A stretch of DNA of 27,143 bases from positions 1 through 27,143 of IMG/VR virus record IMGVR_UViG_3300025849_000177, one strand, 5' to 3'. This DNA is from a virus. A model generated the notes under the pieces. It did not search any database and was not told the DNA's origin. It saw nothing but the letters and a program-made list of their open reading frames with translations. The translations under genes were made by a program, and so were the position numbers. Below, piece by piece: positions 17,391 through 23,589 of the stretch (position 1 is the first letter of the stretch; every line of letters starts with the position of its first letter).

Positions 17391-17589
17391 TTCCGTGTCT
17401 GTCTGCTGCTAATCTAGCCCACATCTTAGCTTCCATAAGTCTCTCCCTAGCCCTCTCCTTTTCCTTACAATCATGTAAGTTATTTAAGATGTAGCTGTTT
17501 AGATTACGCACCTCTTCGTTAAGCCCTGTGTTAAACTTATTACTCTTAGTCTTAACAAAGTTGTCTGCCTCTAGCTCTATCTTCTTCAT
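17383..17589 (-). CDS. Small helical protein, possible Acb2/Tad1-hairpin (anti-CBASS sponge) homologue
   Basis: A 68-residue charged protein, last gene of the minus-strand block. Its start overlaps the previous stop by one base (TAATG). The N-terminus (MKKIELEADNFVKTKSNKFN) is followed by two predicted helices: LNEEVRNLNSYILNNLHD and KERARERLMEAKMWARLAAD. The second helix, with Arg, Ala, Leu, Glu-Ala, then Met-Trp-Ala, recalls the signature helix of the Acb2/Tad1 hairpin family. Those small phage proteins bind the cyclic nucleotides used by CBASS and Thoeris immunity. The length is a little short of the usual Acb2 (about 90 aa). The position at the end of an operon, in a cluster of small accessory genes, also suits an anti-defence gene. 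This is pattern recognition, not a search result; a structural or DNA-binding role remains possible. Confidence 0.45.
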   Translation of the reverse strand: MKKIELEADNFVKTKSNKFNTGLNEEVRNLNSYILNNLHDCKEKERARERLMEAKMWARLAADRHGIK

Positions 17590-18035
17590 TATTTATTTTC
17601 TACTTTCTTTAGGTAGTCTACTGCCTGTTGTACTCCCTCAAGATTATCACTTAACATACCTATACCACGATTACAACTACCACATAGATGCCCTCTATAT
17701 TCACTTGTCTTATGGCAGTGATCTAAGTGTAGCTTCTGACCTTTAAGTTCTTTAGAATCTACACCACAGCATTCACATTTACCAAAAGCTTTGTGTCCAT
17801 GTATTTTCCTAAGAATTCTTTGTATAGCCTCAGCTTTAATACAACAGGCTTTACACTTATTTTGAAGATGTTTATTGGAAGTGCCATCCTTTGATATATA
17901 AGAAAATGCTATATAAAAATTTTCTTCTGTTTCTGGAAATACTTCTTCACAAACTGTACACTGTTTATCTCTAACATCATTAGGTGTGTCTTCTCTTTCC
18001 ATATCTTCAAACAAGTTAAACTTTAACTGCATCAT
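17589..18035 (-). CDS. Endonuclease VII-like Zn-binding nuclease (HNH/beta-beta-alpha metal fold)
   Basis: I start it at ATG 18035, which overlaps the previous gene's stop (ATGA); a longer frame to 18059 has no reason for use. That gives 148 residues. Two Cys pairs lie in the N-terminal half (C26/C29 and C61/C64). The catalytic core reads KCECCG (C87, C90), then KLHLDHCHKTSEYRGHLCGSC with DHCH at 105-108 and C118/C121, then NRGIGMLSDN. This is the T4 endonuclease VII pattern: a Zn knuckle flanking a DH-containing metal-binding active site. Such enzymes cut branched DNA, but the same fold occurs in free-standing homing endonucleases. The genome also has a T7-type endonuclease I, so a second resolvase would be redundant. 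A mobile HNH gene is therefore a real alternative. Confidence 0.8.
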   Translation of the reverse strand: MMQLKFNLFEDMEREDTPNDVRDKQCTVCEEVFPETEENFYIAFSYISKDGTSNKHLQNKCKACCIKAEAIQRILRKIHGHKAFGKCECCGVDSKELKGQKLHLDHCHKTSEYRGHLCGSCNRGIGMLSDNLEGVQQAVDYLKKVENK

Positions 18036-18232
18036 GTATCCTCTGGTATAGCTGTACACATAGGTAATATAAAAACCTTCTCAGTAAGCTCTTCTGGTAA
18101 GTATGTGTATACGCTTGTCATTGCACGTGCTGCACCATCAATACAGCTACCGTATGTGTCATACAGGATAGGTGAGGCTCTTATTGTTGGCTCCTCACCT
18201 ACCATGTAAGCTATTAGTACGAGAACATACAC
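18032..18232 (-). CDS. Small hypothetical protein with hydrophobic N-terminus and two Cys
   Basis: A 66-residue frame beginning GTG; its first base is the last base of the upstream stop (TAGTG), and a purine-rich GAAGAGAAAGAA site lies just before. It opens MYVLVLIAYMVGEEP, a short hydrophobic start that could be an uncleaved anchor or weak signal. The remainder carries YGSCIDGAARAM and VFILPMCTAIPED, so two Cys could pair if exported. Similar tiny Cys-containing proteins occur in marine podoviruses from memory, without known role. Tight overlaps on both sides (TAGTG and ATGA) argue that it is real. Confidence 0.6.
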   Translation of the reverse strand: MYVLVLIAYMVGEEPTIRASPILYDTYGSCIDGAARAMTSVYTYLPEELTEKVFILPMCTAIPEDT

Positions 18233-18384
18233 TATTCTTTCTCTTCAGAATCAAGTTTATCTTTGACGTAATCTACTCCCTGTATTACCTTAGGTTCTAC
18301 ATAATCATAAGTAGAACTACCTACATCAGTTGCTACTTCAATAGCCGCAACACCTACAAAAAACATTACTAAAACTTCAACCAT
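18232..18384 (-). CDS. 50-residue hypothetical protein with N-terminal membrane segment
   Basis: A short frame from ATG 18384 to TAG 18232-18234. It begins MVEVLVMFFVGVAAIEVATD, whose first 17 residues are hydrophobic enough to span or attach to a membrane. The rest is charged and ends KDKLDSEEKE. Its start lies inside the end of the glutaredoxin gene (8-base overlap), and its last base is the first base of the next start. These couplings, plus codon use like its neighbours, make it a likely gene. The function is unknown. Confidence 0.55.
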   Translation of the reverse strand: MVEVLVMFFVGVAAIEVATDVGSSTYDYVEPKVIQGVDYVKDKLDSEEKE

Positions 18385-18604
18385 CTAATTGTTCCTTTAG
18401 TTCATTGTAGCCACCAACATGGTGACCTTCATTGTCCCAGATTTGGGGTACAGTTTTCATACCTGCCTGTCGCATCAATGTCAACAACCACCTACTACTA
18501 ACTGTATCAACAGAGTAAGGCATAAACGCTATGCCTTTCTCCTCTAGTAAGTTCTTTGCTTTGTTACAGAACCCACACTTACTTGTTCCTAGTACTACAT
18601 ACAT
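18377..18604 (-). CDS. Glutaredoxin
   Basis: A 75-residue thioredoxin-fold protein. It has the dithiol active site CGFC at residues 10-13 on the first strand, the cis-proline motif TVPQIW at 51-56 and the C-terminal GGYNEL at 64-69 that contacts glutathione in the family. It is close to the minimum size of a phage glutaredoxin. It starts 3 bp after the nrdJ stop, so it is very probably made with the reductase. Its likely job is to re-reduce the reductase C-terminal cysteine pair using glutathione or a host reductase. It is the only redox carrier gene in the window. Confidence 0.9.
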   Translation of the reverse strand: MYVVLGTSKCGFCNKAKNLLEEKGIAFMPYSVDTVSSRWLLTLMRQAGMKTVPQIWDNEGHHVGGYNELKEQLDG

Positions 18605-18607
18605 AGT

Positions 18608-20527
18608 TTATACTAGGTCTACAATTTCACAAGAGTCTCCAGAGCAAGCCATTGTTTGCATAGACACTGTGTTATCCTCACTCTCGTAGTCTGACAACTC
18701 TGACCAATCAATACTTGTAGGCATCTCTGAGAGTAGTGCTTTGTATGCTTTCTTATCTATCTCTTGATAAGGTGCTTGCTGGTATGAGTGATCTGAGTGT
18801 GGCAAAAATGACACACCTGACATCTCATCAAAGTGTTGATACACAAATGCACCAACATCCATCCACTCTTCATCGCGTACTGTTATAGTAACAGATGGCT
18901 TATGCTCACACCAATGCCGTTGATATGTAAGCCACAGATCTAGTTGCTCTACAGCAGTCATATCATTACGTGTAACTGCTTTCTCTGGTGACTTAACTGG
19001 GAAGCTAAACACAACTGTAGAGTCAGGCTTCATAACGCACGGCTCATTAGGTACACCTCTATCAATCATAAACTGTGTTAGAGGGTCTTTAATGTCACCA
19101 CGTACAGTACGAATATAGTAAGGGCTGTGTCTCGCATGGATTCCACTGGCGCTATCTACAAGCTGTGAAACCGTGCCACTTGGTTTTACGCAACTGATAG
19201 CAGTACTAGCAGGTATACCTAGTAGGTTAGCCCAATCCCTATTAGTTTCTACAGCAACAGAACGTAGGTGCTCTAGTGTCTTCTTCAAACCCTTGTTCTT
19301 TTGTGTCATTAATGGGTTATCCATAATACCTGTCATAGACACACCAAGTAATCTCTCTTCTGCTGTATTGTTTTGCCATACTTTACGTAGGTAAGGAAAC
19401 TTAATCAGCATTGATTGTATTGTACCTAAGATAGTAGCGAGTCTAACCTTACGCTCAAGATCTTCTAGTGTATCAGTAGCACGTACTACACACTCCGTTA
19501 AGTTACAGAATTGGTAAGGGCGTAATATTATCTCGCTGCACGGGTTGCAGCCGAACTCATAATTAGGATCACGTCTACCATTCTTAGCGGCCTGTACCTT
19601 AGATGCTTGTCTGTTAAAGATACCACGCTCACCAGACTTAGACTCAACCAGAGACAACCATTCACGCATGAATGTTTCCATATCTGGCTTCTCACTATAT
19701 GCTACAGAGTTATTAGCTAGTGCTCTATGACCTGCAGTTTCCCACCACTGTCCTGACTTAGCGTGACGCATACGATCATCAGATAAATTACTCAATGAAA
19801 TCATAGCACTACGGCGTACACCACCTACAACAACTATCTGACCTATGAAACACATAAGGTCGTGACATTCCATAGAGCTAAGCTTACGTCCTTGTGCGCC
19901 CTTGAAAGTAGCTACAGCAAAGTTAAACAGTTCTACTAACGGCGCTGGTCCTGATGCTCTACCACCAAACGTTTTAAGTCTTGCACCTGCAGGACGAACC
20001 TGAGACACATCCCACTTAGGTATTTCACCAGCCCATAGGAGTGCTAGAACTTGACGGAAGCCCTTAGCCCAACCTTCTTTGCTGTCCTTAACGACAACGA
20101 TAGACTCACTGTCGAAAAGATCAGGAACTTCTGGCAACTTTTTGATGAACTGTCTCTCGACAGAGAAGCCAACACCCGTACCACAGAGAAGGATATACAT
20201 AGCTTCATCGAAGGACTTAGGGTCATCTACGGGTAAGTAACTACAATTATATCCTGCTGTATTATCGCGATCTAAAGCTGGACCAGCAGTCATCATTGCC
20301 CTCATACTAGGCATTATTTCTTGACCCAGTATAGCCTGTTCAAGATCATACACTTCATTGTTATTTACAATTCTCTCTACTTCATTACCCAGCGCCTTAC
20401 GAACTACATTATCCATGTAGCGTTCCACTGTTTCTCCCCAAGACTCACGCCCTTTGCCATCAAAGTACTTAGCGTAGCGTGACTTGTGTATGAATGCTTG
20501 ATAGTCTGTTGGTAGTTGGTTACTCAT
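18608..20527 (-). CDS. nrdJ: Adenosylcobalamin-dependent (class II, monomeric) ribonucleoside-triphosphate reductase
   Basis: A 639-residue enzyme that makes deoxynucleotides for phage DNA synthesis, using a radical derived from coenzyme B12. All expected residues of the Lactobacillus-type monomeric enzyme are visible. C95 (YNCSY) pairs with C341. C330 is the thiyl-radical cysteine in CNPCSE, 11 residues before C341, the same spacing as C408/C419 in the Lactobacillus enzyme. E332 is the catalytic Glu. C628 and C633 form the C-terminal CxxxxC shuttle pair. It is about 100 residues shorter than the 739-residue Lactobacillus protein. The start overlaps the mazG stop (ATGA) and glutaredoxin follows 3 bp after the stop. 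The reaction needs no oxygen or partner subunit, but it does need cobalamin from the host or the environment. Confidence 0.95.
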   Translation of the reverse strand: MSNQLPTDYQAFIHKSRYAKYFDGKGRESWGETVERYMDNVVRKALGNEVERIVNNNEVYDLEQAILGQEIMPSMRAMMTAGPALDRDNTAGYNCSYLPVDDPKSFDEAMYILLCGTGVGFSVERQFIKKLPEVPDLFDSESIVVVKDSKEGWAKGFRQVLALLWAGEIPKWDVSQVRPAGARLKTFGGRASGPAPLVELFNFAVATFKGAQGRKLSSMECHDLMCFIGQIVVVGGVRRSAMISLSNLSDDRMRHAKSGQWWETAGHRALANNSVAYSEKPDMETFMREWLSLVESKSGERGIFNRQASKVQAAKNGRRDPNYEFGCNPCSEIILRPYQFCNLTECVVRATDTLEDLERKVRLATILGTIQSMLIKFPYLRKVWQNNTAEERLLGVSMTGIMDNPLMTQKNKGLKKTLEHLRSVAVETNRDWANLLGIPASTAISCVKPSGTVSQLVDSASGIHARHSPYYIRTVRGDIKDPLTQFMIDRGVPNEPCVMKPDSTVVFSFPVKSPEKAVTRNDMTAVEQLDLWLTYQRHWCEHKPSVTITVRDEEWMDVGAFVYQHFDEMSGVSFLPHSDHSYQQAPYQEIDKKAYKALLSEMPTSIDWSELSDYESEDNTVSMQTMACSGDSCEIVDLV

Positions 20528-20880
20528 CTATTGTCTCCTGATCCTTTTATTACACCACGTGCAGCGCGGCTGTTTAGTTTATACATATTCCTCTGTATTA
20601 TATCCTGTAGGTCACTATCAAAGTAGTTAGCTATAGCAACTGTATAAAACAATACGTCACCACATTCCTTGAGTATACCCTCTTCATCATTAGTATCATC
20701 ACGCAGAACACGCTTTATCTTACCATGTAGTTCCCCTACTTCCTCACACAACCCTAGTAGGTTTTCCATTAGCCTATCCTCAGGTTTTGTTACAATCATG
20801 CTCTCAACAAAATCAGAATACTCTGTAGGTGTTGAGTCAATCAGATTGTTTATTGCTTCTATATCTTCTCTAGCAATCAT
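20524..20880 (-). CDS. mazG: MazG-like nucleotide pyrophosphohydrolase
   Basis: A 118-residue all-helical protein. The metal-binding pattern of the MazG/dUTPase-like fold is present: EEVGEL with E47 and E50, a helix with KIKR, then KECGDVLFYT with E72 and D75. The C-terminal part (RNMYKLNSRAARGVIKGSGDNR) is typical of phage MazG. It should hydrolyse a (d)NTP or similar nucleotide to the monophosphate and pyrophosphate. In marine phages it has been proposed to clear unwanted nucleotides or affect (p)ppGpp signalling; the substrate cannot be read from the sequence. It overlaps both neighbours by ATGA and lies directly before nrdJ, so it is part of the nucleotide-supply set. Confidence 0.88.
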   Translation of the reverse strand: MIAREDIEAINNLIDSTPTEYSDFVESMIVTKPEDRLMENLLGLCEEVGELHGKIKRVLRDDTNDEEGILKECGDVLFYTVAIANYFDSDLQDIIQRNMYKLNSRAARGVIKGSGDNR

Positions 20881-21044
20881 TTTCTTTCCTTAACGTTTAA
20901 ATTTTCTATACTCATATCATCCACGTCATATATAACATCTGTTATTAGATCGTGTACATCTTTCTCATGGCTATCATTACTAGCTGATAGTATATTATTG
21001 TTGTCGTCTACCTTAGCTACAAATGTAACATTAAACTTTTTCAT
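20877..21044 (-). CDS. 55-residue conserved-looking hypothetical protein
   Basis: A short gene from ATG 21044 to TGA 20877-20879, overlapping both neighbours with ATGA. The protein opens MKKFNVTFVAKVDDNNNILS, continues through an acidic helix (VHDLITDVIYDVDD) and ends SIENLNVKERK. The beta-alpha-beta look (strand, acidic helix, strand) is shared, from memory, by many small phage proteins of unknown role. Double start-stop overlap is strong evidence for translation. Confidence 0.65.
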   Translation of the reverse strand: MKKFNVTFVAKVDDNNNILSASNDSHEKDVHDLITDVIYDVDDMSIENLNVKERK

Positions 21045-21388
21045 GCGTTACCCTTAGTCTTAGTCCATCGGTTCAGTAATATAACATTATCCTCTACACT
21101 GTAACCCTCATCTGTTTCAATCAGAGCTTCTGCATATTGTTCTGGGAACATCTCCTGTAAAAGCTCACCTCGTATATCTACAAAATCTTCCCATGCCTCA
21201 GGATATATATCTAAAAACTTCTGTGCTGCTGCCATAGTAAGAGCTTCTTCCAGTGCTGCCCTCATACCTTCATGTGTTTCAGCCTCACCAAATACTAAAC
21301 CTGTCTTGATGTGACCTGTCCACTCACCTTCTCTAGTAACAGGGTGTAGTATAATAGCTATATCTCCAGGCTTTACTTCGTAGCTCAT
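21041..21388 (-). CDS. Hypothetical acidic protein of the replication operon
   Basis: A 115-residue protein starting MSYEVKPGDIAIILHPVTRE, with a good GAGGAG site 8 bases upstream and a one-base overlap with the endonuclease I stop (TAATG). The first 35 residues look beta-structured (GEWTGHIKTGLVFG). A long acidic helical part follows (HEGMRAALEEALTMAAAQKFLDIYP, EAWEDFV). The end returns to strand (DNVILLNRWTKTKGNA). It has no catalytic motif I recognise and no membrane segment. Its place between endonuclease I and mazG suggests a role in DNA metabolism or host takeover, but that is context only. Confidence 0.6.
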   Translation of the reverse strand: MSYEVKPGDIAIILHPVTREGEWTGHIKTGLVFGEAETHEGMRAALEEALTMAAAQKFLDIYPEAWEDFVDIRGELLQEMFPEQYAEALIETDEGYSVEDNVILLNRWTKTKGNA

Positions 21389-21822
21389 TACAATCTCCTC
21401 TTTACTTTGACACGTTGCTCTTTCATACGCTTACCCTTCTCTAGTAGCCAGCCCTCAGGTATTACTCTGTGCGCCCACTTGAAGCCATTCTTCTCACACC
21501 AATCACAGTATCTACTCTTAGCACCCTTGTATAGCTTAGAGTTTGCGTTACTAAATACAAAGCGTATGTCTAGTTTAGGATGTTGCTTCTGTATTTCTAT
21601 ATGCTTGCGCCGATCTCCAGCACTAAATAACCCTTTGGTCTCAATTATAATACCGTTGTCCAATTCGAAGTCTGGTGTATAGGTGCGATACTTTAAATCT
21701 TCCCACTCTATCTTTAGCTTTTCATAGGATACAATCTTCTGACGTGTCTCTAAGAATGTAGCGGCCTCTAGTTCAAGGCCACTACGATAGTTTCTTCTGT
21801 TGTGTTTACGAACCACGCCCAT
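21388..21822 (-). CDS. T7-type endonuclease I (Holliday junction resolvase)
   Basis: A 144-residue protein matching T7 gene 3 endonuclease along its length. The active-site set is present: E17 in YRSGLE, then YTPDFEL with D51, and IIIETKG with E61 and K63, as in the PD-(D/E)XK fold of the family. The conserved block HPKLDIRFVFSNANSKLYKG, then YCDWCEKNGFKWAHRVIPEGW, follows. It cuts branched DNA, resolves replication and recombination intermediates and can help degrade host DNA. The C-terminal 15 residues are strongly basic. The ATG at 21822 touches AGGAG with no spacer, whereas the in-frame GTG at 21816 lies 6 bases from it and may be the true start. Either start overlaps the nuclease gene before it. 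Confidence 0.93.
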   Translation of the reverse strand: MGVVRKHNRRNYRSGLELEAATFLETRQKIVSYEKLKIEWEDLKYRTYTPDFELDNGIIIETKGLFSAGDRRKHIEIQKQHPKLDIRFVFSNANSKLYKGAKSRYCDWCEKNGFKWAHRVIPEGWLLEKGKRMKEQRVKVKRRL

Positions 21823-22672
21823 CTCCTATGTGTACGTACTCTACCATAGGGGGTTCGTTCTTACCCTTATACACACGCGAAGGTAATTCCTGTAGATTCC
21901 AACACTTGTGTTTAAAATCACACCAGCCACAAGTATCTTTATCTAGTACTAAGTTACCACTAGGCTTCTTAAAATATGTCTCAGGTATGGGATCATAACA
22001 ACGCTTGAAGGGTTCATCATTCTCAATGTAATCTACAGTAGCTTGGATACCTTCTAGTACAGCTTCCTTGTTTACCTCAGATGCGTCTACATACTTGAAC
22101 TCACCGTTCCCTTTGTTGACTACCCACCAACCACCTACATCCTTTCCTGCGGCTTCTGCGTAACCTACAAGCTGTGATACGTAGCCGAAGCTATCTTTTT
22201 TGTTGAGTGTATCGAAGCTTTCAAACTTGTTCTTGTATCCCCAAGGAGAGGAAGACTTAACATCGTCAATCTTACCATCCATTTCCATATCGTACTCACC
22301 CTTGATCTCCTGACCATTGGGTAACTTGAGTGTGACAATCTCATTGTCTTTAAACTCTTGGTCTACTGCACGAAGTAATCCTTTGAACACAGCCTCAACG
22401 ATATCACCAAGGATCATGTTCATTAAGAAGTGTGGTGGGAAGGGTCTACGATCTTCTGGATCATTCTTTTCGAACCACAACTGGCATGGAGCTTTACCTA
22501 TGTTAGACATACGTAGGCGAAAGTCACCGCGTGGGGGAGAGTTAAACTGTTTGTTCAACGCTGCCTCAACATCAGCGGCAACCTGTTTGGTCACCGCCTC
22601 TGTCATGTTTGCTTCACCAGCTAAAGCCTTCTGCAGAAAACTGTAGATTGCTAATTCTGCTGGGTGATTCAT
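21806..22672 (-). CDS. RecB/Cas4-like PD-(D/E)XK exonuclease with iron-sulfur-type cysteines
   Basis: A 288-residue nuclease. The order of motifs is that of the RecB family: GDIVEAVFKGL near 89-99, GEYDME with D128, GKIDDVKSS with D137 and K139, then Q167-x-x-x-Y171 (SQLVGYAEA). One Cys (C63, APCQLW) plus three near the C-terminus (C248, C251, C257 in DTCGWCDFKHKCW) repeat the one-plus-three layout that holds a 4Fe-4S cluster in Cas4 and AddB nucleases. It probably acts as the phage 5'-3' exonuclease in recombination, primer removal or host DNA breakdown, the place T7 gp6 fills. Its start overlaps the upstream stop (ATGA). The family assignment is firm; polarity and the cluster are inferred. 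Confidence 0.85.
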   Translation of the reverse strand: MNHPAELAIYSFLQKALAGEANMTEAVTKQVAADVEAALNKQFNSPPRGDFRLRMSNIGKAPCQLWFEKNDPEDRRPFPPHFLMNMILGDIVEAVFKGLLRAVDQEFKDNEIVTLKLPNGQEIKGEYDMEMDGKIDDVKSSSPWGYKNKFESFDTLNKKDSFGYVSQLVGYAEAAGKDVGGWWVVNKGNGEFKYVDASEVNKEAVLEGIQATVDYIENDEPFKRCYDPIPETYFKKPSGNLVLDKDTCGWCDFKHKCWNLQELPSRVYKGKNEPPMVEYVHIGDGRGS

Positions 22673-23547
22673 GGGCTTACCTCGATGAAGTCATTGTTGA
22701 TAATGTCTGTTACTACAGACTCATCATCCTCAGACATAGCTTTGTCGAACCTCTCATGGTATAAGTCTAAGATCTTACCATTACTGTACTCGATAAGCTC
22801 AATGAAATCTTTTAACATCTCATTGTCACCCTCACCAAGATCAACCTTGTCACCTGATCCTGCTTTGATCTTACCAAACTTAGCACCTGTTGGGATGCTA
22901 TCTTCTACGCCCATAAACTTAATAGTAGACATGATAGGTAGTAAGTTCTTGCGCTTCAGCACACCTAGAACACCATTGATACTCTTCAGAGAGTCACGGT
23001 TCTTTACGTCCATAACAAATGGCACATCTTTATATGCTGACTTGTCAAGAGATTCACCCTTCTCATTGATAGGATCATCAAGTGTTACTGTACCATAGTA
23101 AACATTAACACGTTTAACACTACGGATAACCTGCTTAGTAGCATCGTCTAAAGCTTGGAAGTCTTCGATCCAACCTGAGGGTCTACCCAAGTTGAAGCCA
23201 CCTATGCTATCCTTCATGTCACCATTGAGTGAGTTAGCTAAGACAGACTTCTCCATCTCTTCTGTTTCACTGTTCCAACGTTGCCATTGTTGGCGCTGGG
23301 CGAAGATACGTACTGTAATACCATTACTGTAGATCTTTTCGTCACCACGATTGAGGATGAATGCACCTACTGGTACTACCTCAGTCTTGATTGCTTTACC
23401 ACCTACGTCTATTTCACCCATCAGGGGTGAGTGCAGCATACCCATACGTGCTATGGATGGCGTTGAGTCACCACTAGACGCAGACACGCCCATAAGTTCT
23501 GCCATTGATTGTCCGCGTTCATTCGCGATTGATAGTTCATTGCTCAT
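22669..23547 (-). CDS. Probable single-stranded-DNA-binding protein
   Basis: A 292-residue protein with a beta-rich core (IKTEVVPVGAFILN, YSNGITVRIFAQRQQWQRW, VNVYYGTVTL) consistent with an OB-like fold. The C-terminus is acidic (AMSEDDESVVTDIINNDFIE), as in T7 gp2.5 and bacterial SSB, whose acidic tails recruit other replication proteins. In marine podoviruses a protein of this type between DNA polymerase and the RecB-like nuclease is annotated as an SSB, from memory. AAAGG lies about 7 bases before its ATG, and its stop overlaps the nuclease start. I see no catalytic motif. The SSB role is the best reading but was not tested. Confidence 0.6.
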   Translation of the reverse strand: MSNELSIANERGQSMAELMGVSASSGDSTPSIARMGMLHSPLMGEIDVGGKAIKTEVVPVGAFILNRGDEKIYSNGITVRIFAQRQQWQRWNSETEEMEKSVLANSLNGDMKDSIGGFNLGRPSGWIEDFQALDDATKQVIRSVKRVNVYYGTVTLDDPINEKGESLDKSAYKDVPFVMDVKNRDSLKSINGVLGVLKRKNLLPIMSTIKFMGVEDSIPTGAKFGKIKAGSGDKVDLGEGDNEMLKDFIELIEYSNGKILDLYHERFDKAMSEDDESVVTDIINNDFIEVSP

Positions 23548-23589
23548 TTCTATACCTTTCTATAGATTCAAAGAGTTCCTAGTTATACA

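Noticed and set aside
17528-17746. 72-aa plus-strand frame beyond the terminator
   Set aside because: It is antisense to two overlapping minus-strand genes, has no ribosome site and lies past the hairpin.
18035-18059. N-terminal extension of the endonuclease VII-like gene to 18059
   Set aside because: ATG 18035 overlaps the preceding stop as in the rest of the operon; the extension only adds residues overlapping the previous gene.
18172-18372. 66-aa plus-strand frame rich in Phe, Tyr and Ile
   Set aside because: It is the complement of the 50-aa and 66-aa minus-strand genes, whose overlapping starts and stops are better supported.
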